Assembly (NCBI RefSeq): GCF_001667775.1 | Contig: NZ_LZJI01000231.1 | Location: 1 to 51,152, forward strand | Length of the DNA: 51,152 nucleotides | Direction of reading: 5' to 3' | Origin: Mycobacterium sp. E1747 | GTDB taxonomy: Bacteria; Actinomycetota; Actinomycetes; Mycobacteriales; Mycobacteriaceae | In this document: one piece after another, positions 16,527-25,311 of the stretch | Layout of the letters: the number at the start of each line of letters is the position of its first letter | Numbering within the stretch: the first letter of the stretch is position 1 | Made by a program: the position numbers and the translations under genes | The notes under the pieces: model-generated | The model's input: only the letters and a program-made list of their open reading frames with translations | What the model was told of the DNA's origin: nothing | Database searches by the model: none

Positions 16527-16800
16527 CCGTAGGCCGTGCCGCGCGTCCGGCGCGCCCACAGCACGCCGCCCTCCGCGCTGGTGCCTGCGGCCGTCAGCGC
16601 GCGCTTGAGGATCTTGTTGGTCGCGGTCGTCGGTAGATCGGCGTCGATGCCCAGATAGCGCGGCCAGGCCGTGGGTGACAGATCCGGTTGTGCGGCAAGG
16701 AAAGTCACGAAGTCGTCGGGCCGCAGCTGCGCCCCGTCGCGCAACACCAGGGCGGGTCGCGGCGGTCCTGCGAGTCCAGCTCGACCACGTGAACGATTGA
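16505..16800 (-). pseudogene. FadD acyl-CoA synthetase, C-terminal remnant
   Basis: The minus-strand frame contains ALVLRDGAQLRPDDFVTFLAAQPDLSPTAWPRYLGI, DLPTTATNKILKRAL and a short tail. This is the last 90 or so residues of a very-long-chain FadD (TNKILKR holds the catalytic Lys region), normally 500-600 aa. No ATP-binding domain is present upstream. FadD1 (Rv1750c) lies three genes from Rv1747 in M. tuberculosis, and this remnant lies beside the Rv1747 homologue, so it may be what is left of that gene. Its 3' end overlaps the end of the DMT gene. Confidence 0.72.
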
Positions 16801-16953
16801 CCAGGTTGTCGCTCTGACTGTAAATTCGCTGTCAAACTCCCGTTAATTTGCATCGGCGCTCTCGCAGTTGCGCGGCGGGGCTGGGACGCTATCTACATCG
16901 GCTGGTCGACGTGGACCAGGCACTCTGCCCAGCCCCAGCCTGAGGGAGATGTC

Positions 16954-17118
16954 ATGCCCACTGTTGAGACGCGCCTTCGCGAAGACCTGCGCAACTATGC
17001 GGTCGAACTGCGGCAATTGGCGTACACCCTGCCCTTCGGCGTGGGCGAGCACAGCCTGCTGCAGTTGTCGGATCGCATGCGCGCCGCGGCCGACCAGGTG
17101 ATCCGCAAGGGCGCGTGA
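16954..17118 (+). CDS. 54-aa small basic conserved-looking protein
   Basis: ATG at 16954 preceded by GAGGGAGAT, stop TGA at 17116-17118. The product is all-helical in appearance: TVETRLREDLRNYAVELRQL, then AYTLPFGVGEHS and LLQLSDRMRAAADQVIRK. Codon third positions are strongly GC, as in neighbouring real genes. It lies between the FadD remnant and the 3' end of the FHA-ABC exporter. I do not know a function; the amphipathic helices suggest a dimer or a protein-binding role. Confidence 0.68.
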   Translation: MPTVETRLREDLRNYAVELRQLAYTLPFGVGEHSLLQLSDRMRAAADQVIRKGA

Positions 17119-17130
17119 CCCGCGGCGGCT

Positions 17131-19815
17131 TCAGCCGCCCCTGAGCCGGATCTTCCAGCGGACGAAGCTCAGGTAGAAGACGCTGATGACCACCAGCATC
17201 GCGAAGTCGAACCACCACGCGGCCGCGGTGTGATGCCAGTGCGAGTCCTTGGGACTGAGCGGACCAGGCACCAGTTTGCCCAAGTCGGCGGTCGAGGCTG
17301 ATGCCGCGAACCCCCAGCGCGCCGGAGTCGCCCAGGACATCTGGTCCAGCCCGAGCCGTCCCGTCACGGGGATCATGCCGCCGGAGAACACCAGCTGCGA
17401 CATGACCGCCACGACCAGCAGCGGCATGATCTGTTCGTTCGACTTGGCGATGGCCGACAGCGCCAGCCCGAGCATCGCCGACGCCACGCACGTCAACGCC
17501 ACGTCGACGAACAGTTCGAGACCCGGCCGGCCCAGGGCCACCGCCCCCTGGGTCGGCGCGCCCTTGCCGAGCAGCACGATGATGGTCACGATCGCCGATT
17601 GGATGACCGCGAAAACTGTGTAGACGCAGACCTTGGCCAGCAGGTAAGCGCTGGTGGACAGGCCAACCGCCTGTTCGCGCAGGAAGATCGGGCGTTCGCC
17701 GATGAGGTCGCGGATGGTGAGCGCCGTACCCATGAACACGGCGCCGACGTTGAGCAGCACCAAGATCTGCCCGGGTTCGTTCGGCGCGGCTCCGTACGGG
17801 TTGGGGATGCCGAAGCCGACGTCGCCGGGTACCGACATGGACAGCGATCCCATGATGAATGGCAGCACGGCCAGGAAGACGAAGTAGCCGCGGTCGGAGA
17901 AGATGAGCCGGACCTGCCGCCTCGCGATCGTGGAAAACTGCCGGAACAGGCTCGTGTGCGAGGGGTCGCCCAGGTCGGCCGGCTGTTGCGCGGGGGGCGG
18001 TGGCGGCGGTGGGCCGGTGTGCGCGAGGTAGCGGGCCTTCGCGCCGTCGGGATCGCCCGCGACCGAGCTGAAGATGTCGGCCCAGTTGGTCGTCCCCATC
18101 GCGGGCCCGATCTGGCTGGGCGGCCCGCAGAAGGCGGTCTTGCCGCCGGGGGCCAGCAGCAGGACCTGGTCACACACGTCGAGGTAGGTCAGGGAGTGGG
18201 TGACCACGAGCACCACGCGACCCGCGTCGGCGAGCTGGCGCAGCATGGTCATCACCTGGCGGTCGAGCGCGGGGTCCAGGCCGGACGTCGGCTCGTCCAG
18301 GATCAGCAGCGACGGCCCGGTCAGCAGCTCCAGGGCGACCGAGGCGCGTTTGCGCTGACCGCCCGAGAGCTTGTCCACCCGGGTGTTCAGGTGTTGGGTC
18401 ATCTCGAGTTCCTCGAGCACCCGGGCCACCACCTGGGCCCGGTCGTCCTTGGTGGTGTCTGGCGGTAACCGCAGCTCGGCGGCGTACATCAACGCCTGCT
18501 GCACCGTCAGCTGCCCGTGCACCACGTCGTCCTGAGGCACCATGCCGATCCTGCTGCGCAGCGAGGCGTACTCGGCGTGGACGTTATGGCCCTCGAAGGC
18601 CACCGTGCCCCTGGTCGGGTGCGTGTACCCGGCGACCAGCCGGGCGAATGTCGACTTGCCCGCGCCCGATGGCCCGATGACGGCCGTCAGGGTCCCCGGC
18701 TGCGCGCCCAGCGAGATGTCGTCCAGCAGCGTTTTGTTGTTCTCAATCGTCCACGTCACGCCGCGCACGTCCAGGCCGCCGGTGCGGGTCGCGGTCGCGC
18801 TCTCGTCGCGGCGGGCCAGCGTGCCGCCGGCGAAGACGAGGTCGATGTTGCCGATGGTGACGACGTCGCCGTCGCGCAGCACCGCCGAGTCGACCCGCGC
18901 CCCGTTGACGAAGGTTCCGTTGATGCTGCGGTTGTCATGGATCTCGGTGCCGTGCGGCGTCGGGATCAGCGTGGCGTGGTGGCGCGACGCGAGTACCTCG
19001 GGAATGACGATGTCGTTGTCGTTGGCCCGGCCGATCTTGATCGCGCCGGGCGTCGAGTCCATTGCGGCCTTGCCCGGCCGCAGGATCTTCATCATCGAGG
19101 TCGCCAGGTTCGACGCGTCGCCGGCGACGCGGCTCGTCTCCGGCCCCGCAGCCTGCGCCGGGGGCACGTTCGGGGGTGTGCGGTAGATCTGTGGGGCTTG
19201 TTGCGGGCCGCTGGGCGGGGCCGCCGGTTGGCCACCCGTCGGGTGTCGCGGCTGCGGGCCCGATGGGTAGCTCGGCATCGACCCGCTTGGCGGATTAACC
19301 GGCGAGGGCCCGCTCGCCGGGTGCACGGGCTGGGGCGCGCTGGGCGGATGCGTGGGCTGGCGGAAGGAGGCCGACGGTGATTGCTGGGGCTGGCCGGGCC
19401 ATGACGCGCCGGCGGGCTGGCCGTGCGAAACCCGCGGGCTCGCCGCGGTGGCCGGGTTGACGATCGGGATCGACGCCGTCAGCGGGGGCCGCCCGGCGCT
19501 CCCCTGATGGCGGCCCACCTCGAAGGTCAGCGCCGGACCGTCCGGATTGCCGATGTTGACGCGCAGGCCGTCCTGGATGTCGACCATGGGCACGCGATGG
19601 TGGTTGACGAATAACCCGTTGAGGCTGCCGTTGTCGATGGCGACCCATCGGCCCTGGTCGAACCGGACGATCAGGTGGGTACGAGAGATCAGCGGATGCG
19701 CGACGCGGACGTCGGCGCGAAGGTCACGCCCGATTGCTACGTCGTTGCCCGCGGCGAACGTGCGCTCGGCGCCCTCGTACCGCACCGTCAACACGGGTGG
19801 GACTGGTCGGCTCAT
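17131..19815 (-). CDS. FHA-domain ABC exporter, Rv1747-like
   Basis: An 894-aa multidomain protein matching M. tuberculosis Rv1747 across its length. Order: FHA-1 (IGRDLRADVRVAHPLISRTH, residues 25-95), a long Pro/Ser/Gly linker (110-225) rich in possible phospho-acceptors, FHA-2 (IGRANDNDIVIPEVLASRHH, 245-315), an ABC ATPase (Walker A GPSGAGKST, signature LSGGQRKR, Walker B LLILDEPTSGLD) and a C-terminal ABC2 membrane domain of six helices. Rv1747 is phosphorylated by PknF and linked to export of PIM-type cell-wall lipids. MSRPVPPVL at 19815 is taken as start; ORF continues to 19824. No PknF gene is adjacent here. Confidence 0.93.
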   Translation of the reverse strand: MSRPVPPVLTVRYEGAERTFAAGNDVAIGRDLRADVRVAHPLISRTHLIVRFDQGRWVAIDNGSLNGLFVNHHRVPMVDIQDGLRVNIGNPDGPALTFEVGRHQGSAGRPPLTASIPIVNPATAASPRVSHGQPAGASWPGQPQQSPSASFRQPTHPPSAPQPVHPASGPSPVNPPSGSMPSYPSGPQPRHPTGGQPAAPPSGPQQAPQIYRTPPNVPPAQAAGPETSRVAGDASNLATSMMKILRPGKAAMDSTPGAIKIGRANDNDIVIPEVLASRHHATLIPTPHGTEIHDNRSINGTFVNGARVDSAVLRDGDVVTIGNIDLVFAGGTLARRDESATATRTGGLDVRGVTWTIENNKTLLDDISLGAQPGTLTAVIGPSGAGKSTFARLVAGYTHPTRGTVAFEGHNVHAEYASLRSRIGMVPQDDVVHGQLTVQQALMYAAELRLPPDTTKDDRAQVVARVLEELEMTQHLNTRVDKLSGGQRKRASVALELLTGPSLLILDEPTSGLDPALDRQVMTMLRQLADAGRVVLVVTHSLTYLDVCDQVLLLAPGGKTAFCGPPSQIGPAMGTTNWADIFSSVAGDPDGAKARYLAHTGPPPPPPPAQQPADLGDPSHTSLFRQFSTIARRQVRLIFSDRGYFVFLAVLPFIMGSLSMSVPGDVGFGIPNPYGAAPNEPGQILVLLNVGAVFMGTALTIRDLIGERPIFLREQAVGLSTSAYLLAKVCVYTVFAVIQSAIVTIIVLLGKGAPTQGAVALGRPGLELFVDVALTCVASAMLGLALSAIAKSNEQIMPLLVVAVMSQLVFSGGMIPVTGRLGLDQMSWATPARWGFAASASTADLGKLVPGPLSPKDSHWHHTAAAWWFDFAMLVVISVFYLSFVRWKIRLRGG

Positions 19816-20157
19816 CACGACCAACTGTATCGGCAGCCGGCCGGATCAGGACCCCGAATCTCTACCGGACCGCCTCCCCGGGCATGGCGGCGGTTTTCGA
19901 CGGAACGGGTGGTCGTCCGTCCATGCGGGATAGCGGCGGTGTATTTCCCGACGGCGTTCCCCCGCCCGCGCCGGGCGGCTGCAGCACACCGGGGTCGACG
20001 CTGTGTCCGCGGGCGGCCGGATTGTGACTCACCATTCGAGACGCCCCGCCCGGCCGGCAGGAACTGCGTGAGGATCGATCCCGAGGCCGGTGACGGTGGG
20101 CAGAAATCGCTGCATCCCATCAGTTCGATTGTGGCACAGCTATTTTCAGATACGCGG
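19816..20157. other. Intergenic stretch between two minus-strand genes
   Basis: A 342-bp gap between the hydrolase stop and the exporter start. It should hold the exporter promoter, but no clear -10/-35 pair, operator palindrome or RNA element stands out. Both strands carry short open frames without recognisable motifs or ribosome-binding sites. Confidence 0.4.
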
Positions 20158-21186
20158 TCAGCCCGCCTCCGCATGCCGGTCACGGCGCCACGCGTGCGGC
20201 GCCGCAGTGACTTCCTTGATGAAATGGCCGATGTGGCGAACGGCCCGCCTGCCCTCGGGCAGAATGTCCGCCGCTAGCGGGAAGTCGTGAACCTGCCCGT
20301 CCCACAGATGCAAATCGCACGGAATTCCGCTGGCCTCCAAGCGCTTTGCCATGAGTTCGGCATCGGGCAACAGCAATTCGTCGGAGCTCGCGTGGATGGT
20401 GACCGGCGGCAAGTCCGATAGGTCGGCGTCCACCGGTGAGACCACAGTGGACTCCCCATGTCCCTCCAACAGCTGCGCCTGGTTGAGGTATTGGGCGAAC
20501 ATCGACAGCGCGCCGCGAGTGAACATCGAGCACCGGCCCGCGTTGCGGTGCCTCAGCTTTCGGGCCGGGTCGGCATCGGTGAACGGCGAAATCGCGGCGA
20601 TGCCGGCGGGCCGCATCAACTCGCTGCCGATGGCCAGTAGCGTGGTCATGAACGCCAGGTATCCCCCGGCTGAGTCGCCGGCCACCACCACCCGGTCACC
20701 GTCGAAGCCGCGATCCTGCAGCCAGCGAAGGCCGCTCATCCCGTCCTCGATTGCGTCGGTGATCTGATGGTTGGGTAGCTTGCGGTACCCAACGGTGAGC
20801 ACGGCCGCGTCGGCGGCCTTCGAAAGGCGGGTGACTACCGAACGGTGCGTATTGAGGCCGCAGGTGAGGAAGGCGCCGCCGTGCAGGTACAGGATGGCCC
20901 GATCCGTGGAAGCGCCCGGCGCGCAAACCCACTCGGCCGCGCAGTTTTCCAGCCGCACCGGTTCGATCTTCGCCGAAATGCCGAACCGCGGCATCATTCC
21001 CGCCAATCCGTCGACGTATTCGAATGGCCAGTGCATGTTGGGGGTGAAAGCCCACGCGCGCACGGTGTTCTTCACTATCAGCCTGCTGGCCAACGCAACC
21101 GCGAACGACTGTGGGCTGTGGCGATGGTGGACTCGCCGCGTCATTGCGCCACTTGGCAATACGCGGTGCGGGCCGGTGCTCACCAT
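20158..21186 (-). CDS. HSL-family alpha/beta hydrolase (esterase/lipase)
   Basis: A 342-aa hormone-sensitive-lipase-type esterase. The oxyanion motif is LYLHGGAFL (near 100), the nucleophile elbow VAGDSAGGYLAF (near 170), the acid is in SSDELLLPDAE and the His in VHDFPL near 310. Mycobacterial Lip enzymes of this group cleave short- to medium-chain acyl esters. No signal peptide. GGAGG lies 7 bases before the ATG at 21186, supporting the long form over the internal MTRRVHH start. Divergent from the SDR gene at 21370. Confidence 0.9.
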   Translation of the reverse strand: MVSTGPHRVLPSGAMTRRVHHRHSPQSFAVALASRLIVKNTVRAWAFTPNMHWPFEYVDGLAGMMPRFGISAKIEPVRLENCAAEWVCAPGASTDRAILYLHGGAFLTCGLNTHRSVVTRLSKAADAAVLTVGYRKLPNHQITDAIEDGMSGLRWLQDRGFDGDRVVVAGDSAGGYLAFMTTLLAIGSELMRPAGIAAISPFTDADPARKLRHRNAGRCSMFTRGALSMFAQYLNQAQLLEGHGESTVVSPVDADLSDLPPVTIHASSDELLLPDAELMAKRLEASGIPCDLHLWDGQVHDFPLAADILPEGRRAVRHIGHFIKEVTAAPHAWRRDRHAEAG

Positions 21187-21369
21187 TGGGCTACCTCCTC
21201 AGTGCGCACCGAATACCCGTCCGTGAGCGCGACTAACTTTCGGTAACGGCGGCATGAATGTTGGGTACATCACGGTTTATCGGCGTCCGACGGTGGGTAT
21301 CCGCAAACTTTCCGCAGTTCGGCGGGCCGGGCATCGACCAGCTTCCCCCGGTGGCCCAAGATGTAAGCG

Positions 21370-22215
21370 ATGAGCGACGAAACGCGCGCGGACGCGCTGC
21401 TGGGCGACCGGGTGGCTGTGGTGACCGGCGGGGGCGGCGGCATCGGCGCGGCCACCGCGAGGCTCTTCGCCCGCCATGGCGCACATGTGGTCATCGTCGA
21501 CATCGACGGCGGGCTCGCCGCACGGACGGTCGACGACATCGCCGCCGCAGGCGGATCGGCGGTGGCGGTGGTCACCGACGTCCGCGACCCGGCCGCGGTC
21601 GACGACATGGCGCGATCGGTGTTGGAGCGCTACGGCCGGGCGGACGCACTGGTCAACAACGTGGGCCACTGGCTGCGGCATCCGGGCAACTTCGCCGACA
21701 CCGAGCCCGGACTCTGGGACCAGCTGTACCGGGTCAACCTGCACCACGTCTTCCTGGTGACCCACGCGTTCTTGCCCGCGATGGTCGCCCGTCGGGCCGG
21801 CGCGATCGTCAATGTGTCGTCCATCGAGGGGTTGCGCGGTTACCCCGAAGACCCGGTCTATGCCGCGTTCAAGGCCGCGGTCATCCAGTTCACCCGCAGC
21901 CTCGCGGTCCAGGTGGGCGGGCACGGGGTGCGGGTCAACGCGATCGCGCCCGACGTCACCGAATCCCTGCAGGTGCCCTACTCGCAGTGGCTGTCCCCGG
22001 ACGAGCAGGCCCAGTGGCCGCAATGGGTTCCGGTCGGCCGCATGGGCGTGCCCGAGGACCAGGCGCGCGTGATCTTGTTCTTGGTCTCGGACTCGTCCGC
22101 ATTCGTCACCGGCCACACCATCCCGACCGACGGCGGTACCGGCGCGGCGGGCGGCTGGTTCCGCTCGTCGCGCCGGCCCGACCGCGAGTGGACGAATCGG
22201 CCCATCGCGCCGTGA
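21370..22215 (+). CDS. SDR family oxidoreductase
   Basis: A 281-aa classical SDR: TGGGGGIG cofactor loop (residues 19-26), VDID after beta-2 (NAD(H) preference), NNVG, catalytic Ser in NVSSIEG, YAAFK as the Tyr-x3-Lys pair, and the family C-terminus HTIPTDGGTGAAGG. It extends about 20 residues beyond the usual end. Substrate unknown. It converges on the methyltransferase/type III PKS pair, with 15 bp between stops. Confidence 0.9.
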   Translation: MSDETRADALLGDRVAVVTGGGGGIGAATARLFARHGAHVVIVDIDGGLAARTVDDIAAAGGSAVAVVTDVRDPAAVDDMARSVLERYGRADALVNNVGHWLRHPGNFADTEPGLWDQLYRVNLHHVFLVTHAFLPAMVARRAGAIVNVSSIEGLRGYPEDPVYAAFKAAVIQFTRSLAVQVGGHGVRVNAIAPDVTESLQVPYSQWLSPDEQAQWPQWVPVGRMGVPEDQARVILFLVSDSSAFVTGHTIPTDGGTGAAGGWFRSSRRPDREWTNRPIAP

Positions 22216-22230
22216 TCACCGAATCGGCCC

Positions 22231-22740
22231 TCACACCAGGCCCAATGCGGCGTTCTCGGCGCGGATCCGCACCCTGAGCACGATCGCGTTCGCGATGCTG
22301 AACGCGATCGCCGTGAGCCACGCCGAGTGAACGAGCGGCAGCGCCGCCACCTCCGCCGCCACCGCCGCGTAATTGGGGTGGCGCACCCAGCGATACAGCC
22401 CGTCGCGGACCAACGGTGCGCCCGGGATCACGATCAGCCTCGGGTTCCAATGCTTGCCGAGCACGGCCACGCAGCGCCAGCGCACCACCGTGCTGATCAC
22501 CACGACGCCGACCATCGGCCACCCCAGCCAGGGGATGAACGGCCGGGATAGGGCCCCGGTTTCCACGACGCACGAGACCAGCAGTAGGGAGTGCATGCTG
22601 ACCATCGCCGGGTAGTGGTCCCGGCCGAACTCCTTGCCCCCGTGGGCGAGTGACCATTTGGTGTTTCGTTGCGACACGGCCAGCTCGATCAGGCGTTCGG
22701 CGCCGACGGCCAGGATGAACAGGTAGTAGTACAAGTACAT
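22231..22740 (-). CDS. Isoprenylcysteine carboxyl methyltransferase-like membrane methyltransferase
   Basis: A 169-aa membrane protein of the ICMT/SrsB type. Hydrophobic helices occupy most of the length, and the SAM-binding C-terminal motif VRHPNYAAVAAEVAAL is present. In Streptomyces the homologous SrsB O-methylates the alkylresorcinol made by the type III PKS SrsA; similar PKS-methyltransferase pairs in mycobacteria have been linked to methylated polyketide quinones. It sits 11 bases after the PKS stop with GAGGGGCGAGG before the ATG at 22740; an in-frame GTG at 22758 would overlap the PKS. Confidence 0.85.
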   Translation of the reverse strand: MYLYYYLFILAVGAERLIELAVSQRNTKWSLAHGGKEFGRDHYPAMVSMHSLLLVSCVVETGALSRPFIPWLGWPMVGVVVISTVVRWRCVAVLGKHWNPRLIVIPGAPLVRDGLYRWVRHPNYAAVAAEVAALPLVHSAWLTAIAFSIANAIVLRVRIRAENAALGLV

Positions 22741-22751
22741 GGCCTCGCCCC

Positions 22752-23852
22752 TCACCACTGCAGCAGGAGCAGCTCGAAGCTGAAGCCCGGCCCCATCGCC
22801 AGCATGACGCCGAGCGACCCTGCGGCCGGCGGTTCCGCGAGGGTCCGGCGCAACACGTCGAGCACGGACACCGAGGAGATGTTACCGTTGTCCCGCATCG
22901 AGTTTCGGCTGTGGACCATGGCCTCTGGGGGTAGGTCCAGCGCCTCCTCAATCGAGTCGAGCACTTTGGGGCCACCGGGATGACACACCCAGGTCGCGAC
23001 GTCCGCGAGGGACAACCCGTGGTCGGCGAGGAAACCGTCAACCTCGTCCCTGAGGTAGGTTTCGGCCATTTTCGGGACGTCGCGCGACATCACGAGCTGG
23101 AATCCGCTGGAGCCGACGTTCCAGCCCATGACGTCCACCGTCTCCGGCACCACGCGGCTGCGGGTAGCGAGAACTCGTGGGCCGGCATTGCCGTTCAACG
23201 GGTTTCGGTCTGCTCCCGCGGCGACGACCGCGGCCGCGCCGTCGCCGAACAGGGACACCCCGATGAGGGCGGGGATAGAGGTGTCGTCACGCTGCAGCGT
23301 GAGCGAGCACAACTCGACCGACAGGAGCACCGCCACGTCCGCGGGATAGCCGTGCAAGTAGTCGTGCACGCGTGCCATCCCGGCGGCCCCGGCCACGCAG
23401 CCGAGGCCGAACAGCGGGACACGTTTGACGTTGGGCCGCAGGCCGATCCGGGTCATCAGCCGCGCGTCGATGGTGGGCACCGCGATACCGGTACTCGAGA
23501 CCATCACGATCGTGTCCACCTCGTGCGGTTCGACGTTGGCCTCTGCCAATGCCGACCGTATCGCGCGCTCGCCGAGGTCGACCGCGACCTCGAGGTAGGC
23601 GTCGTTCGCTTCGGTGAAGCCGCTCAGCCGCGGGTAGCGCGAGAGCGGCAGCGCGAGGCTGCGTTGGTCGACTCCCGTTGTCTGCGCGAAGCGCAGGAAC
23701 TGCGGGTCGGTGAACTCGGTTAACTCTCGCGCGACTTCGTCCTGGTTGTAGCGATGCGAGGTGAAGGCCACCGCGGCCCCAGCGATGTGCGGCGCGCCGC
23801 GTCCATGTTGAGCACCGCGGCTGGGGGATGTGAGATGTGTTGTTGCAGTCAT
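22752..23852 (-). CDS. Type III polyketide synthase (chalcone/stilbene synthase family)
   Basis: A 366-aa type III PKS. The catalytic triad is visible: Cys152 in PLFGLGCVAGAAG, His291 in WVCHPGGPK and Asn324 in DNGNISS. GFGPG-like C-terminal loop appears as MGPGFSFE. These enzymes extend a long-chain acyl-CoA with malonyl units to alkylpyrones or alkylresorcinols. Order PKS then ICMT-like methyltransferase resembles srsA-srsB. MTATTHL at 23852 is taken as start (GGGATAGG upstream); the frame is open to 23876. The FAD hydroxylase that completes the srs pathway is not adjacent. Confidence 0.92.
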   Translation of the reverse strand: MTATTHLTSPSRGAQHGRGAPHIAGAAVAFTSHRYNQDEVARELTEFTDPQFLRFAQTTGVDQRSLALPLSRYPRLSGFTEANDAYLEVAVDLGERAIRSALAEANVEPHEVDTIVMVSSTGIAVPTIDARLMTRIGLRPNVKRVPLFGLGCVAGAAGMARVHDYLHGYPADVAVLLSVELCSLTLQRDDTSIPALIGVSLFGDGAAAVVAAGADRNPLNGNAGPRVLATRSRVVPETVDVMGWNVGSSGFQLVMSRDVPKMAETYLRDEVDGFLADHGLSLADVATWVCHPGGPKVLDSIEEALDLPPEAMVHSRNSMRDNGNISSVSVLDVLRRTLAEPPAAGSLGVMLAMGPGFSFELLLLQW

Positions 23853-23933
23853 GCCTATCCCGACGGGCGGCCCCACCGGACGGTTCAGTGAAAGTTGGCC
23901 GGGGTGAGATGAACCACAGACCCGGGTTTGCCG

Positions 23934-24278
23934 TTAACCAAGCGACAGGGGTGAGGGGGTGACACGGTTTTCGTGTGTCGGTGCGGGCCGGAATCGGGCT
24001 TGATCGTCGACGATCGTCACCGGTATCCCGTTGAGCGCGCCGTTACCGGACGGCTCGTCGATAAATGTCGGCGGGGAAAGCACATTCGTGTTCACACCCG
24101 GTGAGCCGTTGGCCACCGCCATGCGAGTGCCCGGCTTGCCATGTCCCCAGCCGTGGGGCATCGACACCACGCCCGGCTTGATCGCCTCGGTGACCTCGAC
24201 GGGCACTTTGATTTCACCGGCCGCCGACTTGACGGTGACGACGTCATTGTCCGTCGCGGAAGTGCCATTTCGCGCAAC
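23934..24278 (-). pseudogene. Molybdopterin oxidoreductase, C-terminal remnant
   Basis: The frame NDVVTVKSAAGEIKVPVEV, then PGVVSMPHGWGHGKPG and DEPSGNGALNGIPVTIV is the C-terminal molybdopterin-dinucleotide-binding domain of BisC/formate-dehydrogenase-type enzymes, which are usually 700 aa or more. Only about 115 residues remain; residues upstream of about 24278 do not continue the fold and run into the divergent LLM gene. The 4Fe-4S and catalytic domains are gone. Confidence 0.75.
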
Positions 24279-24369
24279 GCGCCTCGCCCATGCCGGGCCG
24301 GCGTGCTTGAACCCTGCACGGAGGGCGCTCGTTACGGTTTCAGCGCAAGAATCCACAGAAAGGGATGCG

Positions 24370-25296
24370 GTGCAAATCAACGTCAATTGTTTCCTTGGTG
24401 ACGAGCCCTCGGTGTCGCTGGTCGACGACTACGTATCGGAACTCGCGAAGCTGCGCGACGAGGGATTCCGCCGGGCCTGGGTGGCTCAAATGCCCTGGCA
24501 GGCCGACGTTTCGGCGGTGCTTGCGATCGCGTTCCGCGAGGTGGACACAATCGAGGTGGCGACCGGCGTACTGCCCATTCAGAACCAGCACCCCATGCTG
24601 ATGGCCCAGCGCGCCCTCACCCTCAGCCTGATCTCCGGTGGCCGATTCATCCTCGGGCTTGGCATGACCCATCGCATGGTCACCGAGGGAATGTGGGGCA
24701 TCCCGTGGGACAAACCGGTGCGCCGACTCGGCGAATACCTCGACGGCCTGCTGCCCTTGCTGGAAGGCAAGGACGCCAACGCGACGGGCGAAACGGTGAC
24801 CACCCGCGGTTCGGTGCGCGTTCCCGGCGCCTCGGCCCCACCGGTGTACATCGCGGCCCTCGGTCCGCAGTTGCTGCGGCTGACGGGGCGGCGCTGCGCG
24901 GGCACCGAGACCTGGATGACCGGACCCAAGACGCTCGCCGAACACGTCGGGCCCACCCTTCGCGCCGCGGCCGCCGAGGCGGGCCGTCCCGAGGGCGCGG
25001 TGCGGGTGGCGGCCTCGCTTCCGATCGCGGTCACCGATGACGTCGAGAAGCTGCGCGCACAAGCCGCCGAGCAGTTCGCCCTCTATGGACAACTGCCGTC
25101 ATACCGGGCAATGCTCGATCGCGAGGGCTACCGCGATCCGCAGGATGCGGCCATTATCGGCGACGAGACGGTCGTCACCGAACGCCTCGATGAGCTGCGC
25201 GCGGCCGGCGTCGACGAGTTCGTCGCCTATGCATTCGACACATCGGAAGAGGGTAGGGCCCGGACCCGCAGCCTGCTGCGGGGGTACGTCAACTAG
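24370..25296 (+). CDS. LLM-class F420-dependent oxidoreductase
   Basis: A 308-aa luciferase-like TIM barrel. Markers are the start VQINVNCF, a substrate-side segment VATGVLPIQNQHPMLMAQ, SGGRFILGLGMTHRMVTEGMWG and the C-terminal TERLDELRAAGVDEFVAY. F420-dependent members reduce or oxidise carbonyls and alcohols; mycobacteria have many. The GTG at 24370 has AAAGGG upstream, and the longer frame from 24031 is only antisense to the molybdoenzyme remnant. It converges on the PPOX gene. Confidence 0.88.
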   Translation: MQINVNCFLGDEPSVSLVDDYVSELAKLRDEGFRRAWVAQMPWQADVSAVLAIAFREVDTIEVATGVLPIQNQHPMLMAQRALTLSLISGGRFILGLGMTHRMVTEGMWGIPWDKPVRRLGEYLDGLLPLLEGKDANATGETVTTRGSVRVPGASAPPVYIAALGPQLLRLTGRRCAGTETWMTGPKTLAEHVGPTLRAAAAEAGRPEGAVRVAASLPIAVTDDVEKLRAQAAEQFALYGQLPSYRAMLDREGYRDPQDAAIIGDETVVTERLDELRAAGVDEFVAYAFDTSEEGRARTRSLLRGYVN

Positions 25297-25311
25297 GTCT
25301 CGGACCGGATT

